DNA of 10,490 nucleotides from SLJK01 sp964567295 (GTDB lineage Bacteria; Bacillota; Dethiobacteria; DTU022; UBA8154), in contig CAZMLU010000054.1 in the NCBI GenBank assembly GCA_964567295.1, positions 1 to 10,490 on the forward strand. The letters are read 5' to 3'. This document shows positions 1-5,206 of the stretch, piece by piece. The notes under the pieces are model-generated. The model was not told the DNA's origin. It saw only the letters and a list, made by a program, of their open reading frames with translations, and made no database searches. A program made the position numbers and the translations under genes. How positions within the stretch are numbered: position 1 is the first letter of the stretch; each line of letters starts with the position of its first letter.

Positions 1-179
1 CCCCTTGGTTGACATGTTCTTATGACGATTTTACGCTATCTCTCTTTAAATGAATGCCTTTTTGATATAACTAACCGCAACTTCATTGCATTTTCTCTGC
101 CAAAGTTGCACTTACTTTGTCCAGTCACCAATTTTTTAATTTTCAGTGACGCGATATTTTAGATACTAATTTAAACTTA
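1..179. other. Left-edge non-coding stretch, possible degraded element
   Basis: No convincing gene lies here. On the minus strand a frame of about 40 codons without a stop ends at TAG 36-38; its codons read ...QSKCNFGRENAMKLRL..., but there is no good start or ribosome site and I do not recognise the peptide. An inverted repeat GTCAC (124-128) / GTGAC (146-150), with an inner AATT/AATT pairing, lies between that frame and the tetR stop. It has no T-tract, so it is a poor terminator. The abrupt end of conserved gene order nearby would fit the edge of an insertion sequence or degraded gene, but that is inference. Confidence 0.2.
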
Positions 180-758
180 CTATATTTTATCATTCAAAAT
201 CCCAAGTAGCATGATATCAGCATAACGTTTTGCAAGATCATCAGGCTTTAAGCGTCCTTTCGGGTTATACCAATGATAAAGCCAGTTACACATCCCCAAC
301 AACGCATAAACCGTAGAAAGAATATCAATATCTTTTTTTAAAACACCCTTTTCTACACCGTCTTTAAAGACCTCGGCAATCTTTTCTTCATATTTTCTCC
401 GTCGGGCATTAATAGCTTTTAGGTTATCCGGTGTTAAATGTGCTTTTTCAGTAAAAAATATTGATATTTTGGGTGCTTCATCAAATACAGCTGTTATGTG
501 ATTATAAACAATCTTTCTAATGCGTTCCTCCACAGACATATCTTCTTTCATAAGATTACTTAATCTTTTTTCTGCAGTTGCCATTGTCTGATCGAATATC
601 TCGAAAAGGATATCCTCTTTACTATAAATATAGTAATACAAAGCTGCTTTAGTAACGCCTAACGCATTTACAATGTCCTGAACACTTGTAGCAGAGTAAC
701 TCTTTTCATTAAATAGCTTAACAGAAATTTCAATTATTTTTTGCTTACTAATACCCAT
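180..758 (-). CDS. TetR-family transcriptional repressor, KstR2/FadR-like
   Basis: A 192-residue DNA-binding regulator of usual TetR length. The N-terminal helix-turn-helix spans about residues 24-43 (SVQDIV-NALGVTKAALYYY), followed by the typical SKEDIL segment. The ligand-binding half carries GMCNWLYHWYNPKGRL (155-170), followed by KPDDLA, which resembles the NWxYxWYxPxGxL signature of TetR regulators of fatty-acid and sterol-CoA catabolism such as KstR2. The ligand is therefore probably an acyl-CoA; this is inferred from the motif, not shown. ATG is preceded by AGGAGG (764-769) with 5-base spacing, which fixes the start. It has its own promoter and probably represses itself through a palindrome over the -10 box. 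No acyl-CoA gene is visible beside it, so its targets are outside the window. The gene looks AT-richer than the conserved genes to its right, which may mean later acquisition. Confidence 0.88.
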   Translation of the reverse strand: MGISKQKIIEISVKLFNEKSYSATSVQDIVNALGVTKAALYYYIYSKEDILFEIFDQTMATAEKRLSNLMKEDMSVEERIRKIVYNHITAVFDEAPKISIFFTEKAHLTPDNLKAINARRRKYEEKIAEVFKDGVEKGVLKKDIDILSTVYALLGMCNWLYHWYNPKGRLKPDDLAKRYADIMLLGILNDKI

Positions 759-797
759 GTTGTCCTCCTAAGCCTAAATAACATAAAAAACGTCTTA

Positions 798-817
798 AAG
801 TGTATTATAAACCACTT
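798..817. promoter_or_regulatory. Candidate TetR operator palindrome
   Basis: AAGTG (798-802) and CACTT (813-817) form a 20-bp inverted repeat centred at 807.5. It covers the TATAAT box of the tetR promoter, the usual position for an autoregulatory TetR operator. One further outer pair (796/819) also matches. Five-base arms are short, so this rests mainly on position. Confidence 0.35.
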
Positions 818-831
818 AACCTTTTAAGCAA
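804..831 (-). promoter_or_regulatory. Candidate tetR promoter
   Basis: On the minus strand, a perfect -10 TATAAT (plus 804-809) is preceded by TTGCTT (plus 826-831) with 16-base spacing. It lies about 45 bases upstream of the tetR ATG. The -10 is strong and the -35 matches only TTG. Confidence 0.5.
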
Positions 832-882
832 ACATAGATAGTAGCTTCATGTAAACTAAAATACCAAAATAAACAAGTTAAG

Positions 883-899
883 AAGGCTTTAGAAACCTT
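883..899 (-). terminator. Weak candidate terminator after the zinc-ribbon gene
   Basis: AAGG/CCTT arms with an inner TTT/AAA pairing lie about 30 bases beyond the stop of the 931-1176 gene. On the minus strand a T-containing tail (CTTAACTTGTTT) follows. The stem is short and AT-rich, so this is only a candidate. Confidence 0.2.
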
Positions 900-930
900 T
901 TTAAAAATTCATTTATATTGCTGTCTTTTC

Positions 931-1176
931 TCATTTCTCCCCATGCGGAGGTTCCTTCTGTTTGGAATAAGAAAGAAAGGACATTTTTTTCCCCCGCCAA
1001 TTGACTTCACAACCACAACTAACACAAACAATGCTGCCCCACATAGTTTCCCTGGTGCTACGTGGAGCCTTGAACTTAGGCAGGGGTTTCCCACAATCCG
1101 GACAAGATTGTGAGGACTGGAATAACCGCCACAATATCAAGATTGCCGCTAATAAAATTATAATTATTAGTTCCAT
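931..1176 (-). CDS. Small membrane-anchored zinc-ribbon protein
   Basis: An 81-residue protein of unknown function. Residues 2-19 are an almost purely hydrophobic segment (ELIIIILLAAILILW), read as a single N-terminal membrane anchor. Two cysteine pairs follow: CPDC at 25-28 and CVSC at 51-54, with an extra Cys56. They are separated by a basic linker (KFKAPRSTRETMWGS), the spacing of a treble-clef or rubredoxin-like zinc ribbon. The soluble part is probably cytoplasmic, from the positive residues after the anchor (inferred). The ATG follows GAGAGG at about 10 bases. It lies just beyond the terminator of the rpsU-floA operon and has its own candidate promoter, so it is a separate unit. I do not assign a function; metal binding is inferred from cysteine spacing. 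The overlapping frame at 909-1094 lacks these features. Confidence 0.75.
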   Translation of the reverse strand: MELIIIILLAAILILWRLFQSSQSCPDCGKPLPKFKAPRSTRETMWGSIVCVSCGCEVNWRGKKMSFLSYSKQKEPPHGEK

Positions 1177-1217
1177 ATATTTCTATCCTCTCGCTTTTAC
1201 TAAGACTTATCAGCTTA

Positions 1218-1226
1218 ACTATAGCA
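1218..1226 (-). promoter_or_regulatory. Candidate extended -10 promoter for the zinc-ribbon gene
   Basis: The minus strand reads TGCTATAGT, an extended -10 (TGnTATAAT-like), about 42 bases upstream of the ATG at 1176. The -35 region falls in the upstream terminator's T-tract and stem and has no consensus match. Confidence 0.4.
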
Positions 1227-1233
1227 TACTATA

Positions 1234-1275
1234 AAGGAAAAAGGGGGAATGGAGCTGTAAAAGCACCTTTCCCCC
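1234..1275 (-). terminator. Intrinsic terminator of the rpsU-yqeY-nfeD-floA operon
   Basis: On the minus strand the stem GGGGGAA (1275-1269) pairs with TTCCCCC (1249-1243). One mismatch is followed by GG/CC, an A-A mismatch, and GCT/AGC around a 5-base loop (1257-1261). TTTTTCCTT follows directly (1242-1234). The stem is long and GC-rich with an adjacent T-run, and lies about 50 bases beyond the floA stop. The plus strand lacks a comparable T-run, so it acts in the floA direction. Confidence 0.85.
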
Positions 1276-1326
1276 TCCATTATTTCTAAATATTTTTAAA
1301 CTGTGTAGTAACGTTTTTATTGCATC

Positions 1327-2319
1327 TTACTTGTTTTCGTCTTGAGATGTTTCTGACTTACCCATCTTGGAGATATTTTCCCGCATCTGGGTATCGGAAT
1401 TGATATTCTGCATATTATAGTAATCCATAACCCCCAGATTGCCCTCTCGCAAAGCCTGAGCCATTGCTTTGGGGACTTCAGCTTCTGCTTCAACAACTTT
1501 GGCCTGCATCTCTTGCACTGCAGCCTTCATCTCCTGTTCCCTGGCCACAGCCATAGCCCTTCTCTCTTCAGCTTTTGCCTGGGCAATACGCTTATCAGCT
1601 TCTGCCTGATCAGTCTGCAGTTGGGCGCCGATGTTTTTGCCTACGTCCACGTCTGCAATATCAATGGAAAGAATCTCAAAAGCTGTACCTGCATCCAGCC
1701 CTTTGTTCAACACGGTATGTGAGATGGCATCTGGATCTTTCAGCACCTCTTTATGAGTAATAGACGAACCGATAGTGGTAACAATACCTTCACCTACACG
1801 TGCGATTATGGTTTCCTCGCCGGCCCCACCTACCAGGCGTTCTATATTGGCGCGGACCGTAACCTTGGCCTTGGCCTTGACCTCAATGCCGTCAGCAGCC
1901 ACTGCAGCTACCACGGGGGTTTCAATAACCTTGGGGTTAACACTCATTTGCACGGCTTTAAGAACATCCCTGCCCGCCAGATCAATCGCGGCGGCTCTCT
2001 CAAATCCCAGATCAATATTTGCCCTCTGGGCAGCGATAAGAGCATCAACCACTCTGTCCACATTTCCGCCTGCCAAGTAGTGACCTTCCAGCTTGTTAAC
2101 ACTGAGCTCCAACCCAGCCTTGGTAGCTTTAATAAGGGGCTCTACAACTTTAGCTGGCACAACCCGCCGCAATCTCATTCCAATAAGGGTAATAATACCG
2201 ATACGCACCCCGGCAGCGAGAGCAGCGATCCACAACCTTAAAGGGATAAAGCTGAAAATAACGGAAAAAGCGATGATAATTAGAACCAAAAGAACCAGTA
2301 GTGGTAAAAATTCTTCCAA
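1327..2319 (-). CDS. floA: Flotillin-like protein FloA
   Basis: A 330-residue bacterial flotillin (B. subtilis YqfA/FloA family), full length. It scaffolds functional membrane microdomains and affects membrane fluidity. Residues 5-48 are two closely spaced hydrophobic stretches forming a membrane-inserted hairpin. The SPFH-type domain follows (about 50-230, including ARVGEGIVTTIGSS and ILSIDIADVDVGKNIGAQLQ). An Ala/Glu-rich coiled coil spans about 235-290 (QAEADKRIAQAKAEERRAM), the oligomerisation region, and a polar tail ends in ENK. The start is TTG, with AAAGGAG 8 bases upstream. An ATG 7 bases earlier is out of frame and too close to that site. It is the last gene of the operon, 128 bases after nfeD and followed by a strong terminator. 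Pairing of a flotillin with an NfeD protein is a known functional association. Confidence 0.96.
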   Translation of the reverse strand: MEEFLPLLVLLVLIIIAFSVIFSFIPLRLWIAALAAGVRIGIITLIGMRLRRVVPAKVVEPLIKATKAGLELSVNKLEGHYLAGGNVDRVVDALIAAQRANIDLGFERAAAIDLAGRDVLKAVQMSVNPKVIETPVVAAVAADGIEVKAKAKVTVRANIERLVGGAGEETIIARVGEGIVTTIGSSITHKEVLKDPDAISHTVLNKGLDAGTAFEILSIDIADVDVGKNIGAQLQTDQAEADKRIAQAKAEERRAMAVAREQEMKAAVQEMQAKVVEAEAEVPKAMAQALREGNLGVMDYYNMQNINSDTQMRENISKMGKSETSQDENK

Positions 2320-2347
2320 TAGTCATTCTCCTTTCGATCTTAGGTTT

Positions 2348-2363
2348 CTGCCAAAAAAGGCAG
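2348..2363. other. Intercistronic hairpin, nfeD-floA
   Basis: A perfect inverted repeat CTGCC / GGCAG around six A (plus strand) lies about 30 bases upstream of the floA TTG start. On the minus strand no T-run follows, so it is not a clear terminator. It may affect floA mRNA processing or stability (inference). Confidence 0.3.
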
Positions 2364-2447
2364 CTAAAAAGTCTTAAATTAAAACTTTTCTCCATCCTAT
2401 AAATAATAAGTGGAAAAACGGTTCAATCTTTCATCTTATATTTCTGC

Positions 2448-3818
2448 TTAAGTTTCTTCTTTCTTTTTAAGGGCAGAATTATCACTTGTGTTTTCTTCTC
2501 TATTTTCTTCACTCAAGGGTCTTACAACTACACGCATACCTTCTACTTTGACAACCCTCACTGCTGAGTCTGCATCGATAAACGAACCTTCACTAACCGT
2601 ATCATAACGGGAATCTTCAATCTCAACGATACCAGAAGGTCTTAGTGGGGTAACGGTACGTCCAATCTTATCTTTCAATGTAGAAAGATCTTTAAAGGAA
2701 CTGTACCCCAGCTCACGGGTAGCTGAATCAAACAGGATAAAGCGACGCAGGGTTCCTCGACGCTGGAAATATTTAAAAGCAGCGTAACCCGCCAGCCCGG
2801 AAACCAGAAAAGATATCAATAGCATGCGCAGGCCCATAGCAGCTGTGGCAGCAGAAAGAATTATGGAAGCTGAAACAGCAACCAGGCCTCCCAACCCAAA
2901 AACTCCAAACCCAGGCGCAAAAGCTTCTACCAACAGCAGTATAACACCAAACAGAAACAGGAAAATGGTAACCCAACCGCTAACGCCTGTAAAAAAGTGC
3001 CCCCCGAAGTAAAGGCCAAAACAAAGAATACTTAAAAGACCTGCGACACCGAACCCAGCCGAGAGAACTTCCAAAATTAAAAAGAGAAAGGCCATAGAAA
3101 GGATAATAGTGGCCACAGTGGGATTTATTAACCAACCGCTCAGGCTTTCCCATGCTGTAGGATCCGTCCTGATAATTTCGGCACCTTCCAGCCCAGCAGA
3201 ACTCAGAAGTTCTTCCAGGGAATCCGTAGTTCCATCGCTAAAATCAAGCTCGTCCGCTTCCCCGGCGGTAAGAGTAAGTAGTTCTCCTTCGGATAACACC
3301 CCCTCAACAACTATTTCGCGGCGCACCATAGCAGATGCCAAACGGGGATCTCTCTCGTTGTTTTCCGCAGCCCCACGCATTTCTGCTTCCCAAAATGATA
3401 GAAACTTTTCATCGGGCAATGTCTGTTGTCCCAAAATTCTTGGCTCTGCCGCACCGATAGTGGCTCCCGGAACCATGTAATAACCATCAGCAGCCAGAGC
3501 TAAAAAGGCTCCCGCCGAAAGGGCATTAGAGTTAACGTAGACATATATAGGTTTTGGAAAGTTGTTAATCAGCTGACGAGCTTCCAGGGCAGTATCCACA
3601 TAACCCCCTGGGGTATCCATGTCCAGCACTACAGCGTCTACATTTTCATCTTCTGCTTCTTGTAAAGAGCGCTCCAGAAAAAGAAGCCATCCCGGTTCTA
3701 TTTCTCCCTTTACCGGAACAACCAAAACCTGATAAGAGGAAGGGCTTGTATAAGCCGGTGCTCCGATAAATAAGAGTAGAAGTAACAAACTCAATATAAA
3801 AACTATCCTACCGCGCAA
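2448..3818 (-). CDS. NfeD-family membrane serine protease, long form (YqeZ type)
   Basis: A 456-residue membrane protein with three parts: an N-terminal ClpP-like serine protease domain, a membrane block and a C-terminal NfeD OB-fold. Residues 1-24 form a signal/anchor (IVFILSLLLLLLFIGA). The protease domain (about 28-220) has VVLDMDTPGGYVDTA (63-77), the candidate nucleophile Ser101 in NALSAGAF, and a candidate Lys138 in LPDEKFLSFW; Ser-Lys dyads are known in this family. Four to five hydrophobic helices lie at about 230-350. The OB-fold spans about 385-435 (GRTVTPLRPSGIVEIE). The start is TTG, 6 bases after GGAGG; no better in-frame ATG lies nearby. Long-form NfeD proteins often sit beside flotillins or stomatins and are thought to act with them at the membrane. 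Here floA follows directly. The highly charged C-terminus (EENREENTSD...KKKEET) is probably disordered. Confidence 0.93.
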   Translation of the reverse strand: MRGRIVFILSLLLLLLFIGAPAYTSPSSYQVLVVPVKGEIEPGWLLFLERSLQEAEDENVDAVVLDMDTPGGYVDTALEARQLINNFPKPIYVYVNSNALSAGAFLALAADGYYMVPGATIGAAEPRILGQQTLPDEKFLSFWEAEMRGAAENNERDPRLASAMVRREIVVEGVLSEGELLTLTAGEADELDFSDGTTDSLEELLSSAGLEGAEIIRTDPTAWESLSGWLINPTVATIILSMAFLFLILEVLSAGFGVAGLLSILCFGLYFGGHFFTGVSGWVTIFLFLFGVILLLVEAFAPGFGVFGLGGLVAVSASIILSAATAAMGLRMLLISFLVSGLAGYAAFKYFQRRGTLRRFILFDSATRELGYSSFKDLSTLKDKIGRTVTPLRPSGIVEIEDSRYDTVSEGSFIDADSAVRVVKVEGMRVVVRPLSEENREENTSDNSALKKKEET

Positions 3819-3841
3819 AGCAAGCCTCCAAAGTAAGCGAA

Positions 3842-3856
3842 CCTGGCAATACCAGG
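3842..3856. other. Intercistronic hairpin, yqeY-nfeD
   Basis: CCTGG-CAATA-CCAGG is a GC-rich 5-bp hairpin placed one base after the yqeY stop and upstream of the nfeD ribosome site. On the minus strand TTCGCTTACTTT follows, which is not a proper T-run. It could cause partial termination or mark mRNA processing between the translation genes and the membrane genes. Confidence 0.4.
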
Positions 3857-3857
3857 C

Positions 3858-4301
3858 TCACTCTAAAAGTTCATCAACACATTTTTTTACGAGGGAACCG
3901 CCAGCCTTTCCCTTTACTTTAGGCATCAAGTCACTCATCACCTTGCCCATATCCTTTTTGGAGGAAACCCCTGTTTTCTCAATAGCCTCTCGGGCCATCT
4001 TTTTTATCTCTTCCTCGGAGAGCTGAGGGGGAAGGTAGGAGCTAAGTATCTCGATCTCTTCTTCCAGGTCTTTGAGTAAAGTAGGTCGATTTGCTTTTTC
4101 GTAATCTGCCAGAGCTTCTTTTCTTCTTTTTATCTCTCGTTGTAGAACAGAGAGCGCTTCTTCTTTGGTAAGCACACCTTTGTTGGCTATTTCAGCATTT
4201 TTTAGTTCGCTTCTCAGTGAACGAATAACATTCAAGCGAAGTTTTTCCTTGGCTTTCATAGCCTTCTTTTGATCGTCTATTAACTGGTCCCAGAGTTCCA
4301 C
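3858..4301 (-). CDS. yqeY: GatB/YqeY domain protein
   Basis: A 147-residue protein, the usual full length for stand-alone YqeY. The family resembles the C-terminal domain of GatB, the tRNA-dependent amidotransferase subunit, and is thought to act in tRNA-related metabolism; the exact role is not settled. It is helical and highly charged: an N-terminal helical bundle (DDQKKAMKAKEKLRLNVIRSLRSELKN split over residues 9-35), then REIKRRKEALADYEKANR, then the typical C-terminal motif SYLPPQLSEEEI and MGKVMSDLMPKVKGKAGG. The start is GTG with GGAGGG 6 bases upstream. It begins 14 bases after the rpsU stop, the conserved rpsU-yqeY pair of Bacillota, so the two are surely cotranscribed. Confidence 0.95.
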   Translation of the reverse strand: MELWDQLIDDQKKAMKAKEKLRLNVIRSLRSELKNAEIANKGVLTKEEALSVLQREIKRRKEALADYEKANRPTLLKDLEEEIEILSSYLPPQLSEEEIKKMAREAIEKTGVSSKKDMGKVMSDLMPKVKGKAGGSLVKKCVDELLE

Positions 4302-4315
4302 AGTTAACCCTCCGT

Positions 4316-4498
4316 CTATCGAGTAACCCTTTTCTTTTTGCGTGCAGCTTCTGCCTTTTTTTTGCGACGCACACTGGGTTTTTCATAATGCTCTCTCCTG
4401 CGAACTTCTGAAATGATACCTGACCTGGAGCACTGTTTTTTAAAACGCTTTAATGCGCTGTCGAGGCTTTCATTTTTGCCCACTTTAATCTCGGCCAA
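4316..4498 (-). CDS. rpsU: Small ribosomal subunit protein bS21
   Basis: A 60-residue 30S ribosomal protein. The N-terminus MAEIKVGKNESLDSALKRFKKQC matches the bS21 pattern (NESLDSALRRFKRQC), and the C-terminal half is strongly basic (RRKKKAEAARKKKR), suited to rRNA binding. bS21 assists translation initiation near the anti-Shine-Dalgarno region. The start codon is TTG; family alignment and the purine-rich GGAGGGGAGGG site 6 bases upstream support it. It is the first gene of the rpsU-yqeY-nfeD-floA operon and follows a perfect-consensus promoter and a small leader hairpin. The TTG start may reduce output from a strong promoter, but that is inference. Confidence 0.97.
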   Translation of the reverse strand: MAEIKVGKNESLDSALKRFKKQCSRSGIISEVRRREHYEKPSVRRKKKAEAARKKKRVTR

Positions 4499-4515
4499 CT
4501 ATATCCCTCCCCTCC

Positions 4516-4532
4516 GCCTTTATAAGCAAGGC
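4516..4532 (-). promoter_or_regulatory. Leader hairpin beside the rpsU ribosome site
   Basis: On the minus strand GCCTT (4532-4528) pairs with AAGGC (4520-4516) around a 7-base loop, directly upstream of GGAGGGGAGGG. An alternative TTTAT/ATAAA pairing uses part of the same bases. It lies within the roughly 46-base predicted leader. Control of rpsU translation is possible but unproven. Confidence 0.35.
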
Positions 4533-4551
4533 ATAAACGATACTGCTGACT

Positions 4552-4580
4552 ATTATACCTTTTCCTGAAAATGCTGTCAA
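4552..4580 (-). promoter_or_regulatory. Perfect-consensus SigA-type promoter of the rpsU operon
   Basis: On the minus strand TTGACA (plus 4575-4580) and TATAAT (plus 4552-4557) are separated by exactly 17 bases. Both hexamers match consensus at all six positions. Transcription should start near 4545, giving a leader of about 46 bases before the rpsU TTG. This strongly indicates that rpsU begins a transcription unit separate from hinT. Confidence 0.9.
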
Positions 4581-4644
4581 TGCAACTGGAATGCTGATCA
4601 CCATTCACGGAGTCCACAGGCCGAAATCATCAATAAAACTTCTA

Positions 4645-4658
4645 TGCCTACTTAGGCG
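4645..4658. terminator. Weak hairpin downstream of hinT
   Basis: GCCTA-CT-TAGGC (4646-4657) is a near-perfect small palindrome just beyond the hinT stop. In the hinT direction GTTTTATT follows a few bases later. The stem is effectively 4 bp with a 4-base loop, so it would be a weak terminator at best. Confidence 0.3.
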
Positions 4659-4665
4659 TACTTTT

Positions 4666-5022
4666 TCATGCTTTTTTATTGGCCAATCCCGGACCCAGTG
4701 GCTTACCACCAATAATATGAAAATGAAGGTGATAAATTATCTGACCCGCATCGGGACCACAATTCAACACAACCCGGTAACCGCTTTCCTCCACATTATA
4801 CTCCCTGGCAAGCTCCTTGATCACACCAAACATATGTCCAATTAATTCTTGGTGTTCATTGTTCATATCTTTAAGTCCCGATAGATGCACTCTAGGAATC
4901 ACCAAAATATGTACAGGTGCTTCAGGGTTAATATCCTTAAAAGCAAGAATTTTATCGTCCTCGTGAACAATATCCGCAGCCATTTCACCTTCTACAATTT
5001 TACAAAATATACATTCTTCCAT
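4666..5022 (-). CDS. hinT: HIT-family nucleotide hydrolase (HinT-like)
   Basis: A 118-residue histidine-triad protein, full length for the Hint branch, which hydrolyses AMP-linked phosphoramidates and acyl-adenylates. The triad is H98-x-H100-x-H102 in YHLHFHIIGG, preceded by Gln94. The N-terminus has CIFCKI (Cys4, Cys7) with His46 in PRVHL; such Cys/His sets bind zinc in some bacterial HIT proteins. The nucleotide pocket is indicated by AFKDINPEAPVHILVIPR (27-44). ATG is preceded by GGGAGAG at about 9 bases. It has its own promoter, diverging from mnmH, and is separated from rpsU by 167 bases containing the rpsU promoter. HIT genes are frequent neighbours of rpsU-yqeY in clostridia, so the position is ordinary. 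The in vivo substrate is not evident from the sequence. Confidence 0.94.
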   Translation of the reverse strand: MEECIFCKIVEGEMAADIVHEDDKILAFKDINPEAPVHILVIPRVHLSGLKDMNNEHQELIGHMFGVIKELAREYNVEESGYRVVLNCGPDAGQIIYHLHFHIIGGKPLGPGLANKKA

Positions 5023-5074
5023 TTATTAACACTCTCCCGCAAAATATTCCGCTCGCCTCTGTTGTTCAAAATTT

Positions 5075-5103
5075 ATTATAATCTTTTGGGGCCAAAAAAA
5101 CAA
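5075..5103 (-). promoter_or_regulatory. Candidate hinT promoter with spacer palindrome
   Basis: On the minus strand TTGTTT (plus 5098-5103) and TATAAT (plus 5075-5080) are 17 bases apart, about 53 bases upstream of the hinT ATG. The spacer holds the palindrome TTTTGG-GG-CCAAAA (5084-5097), which could bind a regulator. Confidence 0.6.
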
Positions 5104-5159
5104 GCGAATAGCAAAAGAACCTTATTTTCCAAGGCTTGCTTTTAAGAAGGGTGTGCTTT

Positions 5160-5168
5160 TGTTATAAT
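5160..5168 (+). promoter_or_regulatory. Extended -10 promoter of mnmH
   Basis: TGTTATAAT at 5160-5168 is a perfect extended -10 element about 38 bases upstream of the mnmH ATG. No -35 hexamer lies at 16-18 bases: TTGCTT at 5136-5141 is 21 bases away. AAGAAGG then serves as ribosome site 6 bases before the ATG. Confidence 0.6.
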
Positions 5169-5206
5169 AATATTGAAATCAATCTTAAGAAGAAAGAAGG
5201 ACAAAT

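Noticed and set aside
9..37. TTGACA at 9-14 as a plus-strand promoter
   Set aside because: No acceptable -10 at 16-18 bases (TACGCT) and no plus-strand gene downstream.
1753..2241. 162-codon plus-strand open frame antisense to floA, with a 101-codon frame also inside
   Set aside because: It lies wholly opposite floA, whose protein is clearly conserved. The translated product has no recognisable domain, ribosome site or promoter.
2150..2395. 81-codon minus-strand ATG frame overlapping the start of floA
   Set aside because: It is the +1 frame of floA. Its internal ATG is only about two bases from the AAAGGAG site, and the FloA frame from TTG gives the conserved protein.
2370..2430. Possible internal promoter before floA (TTGAAC, 17 bases, TTTATA on the minus strand)
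   Set aside because: The -10 matches only three positions; too weak to list as a feature.
3109..3480. 123-codon plus-strand frame opposite the NfeD gene
   Set aside because: Serine/proline-rich translation typical of an antisense shadow of a coding gene; no start signals.
4192..4386. 64-codon basic minus-strand frame overlapping rpsU and yqeY
   Set aside because: It is the alternate frame of the lysine/arginine-rich end of rpsU and start of yqeY, both confidently assigned.
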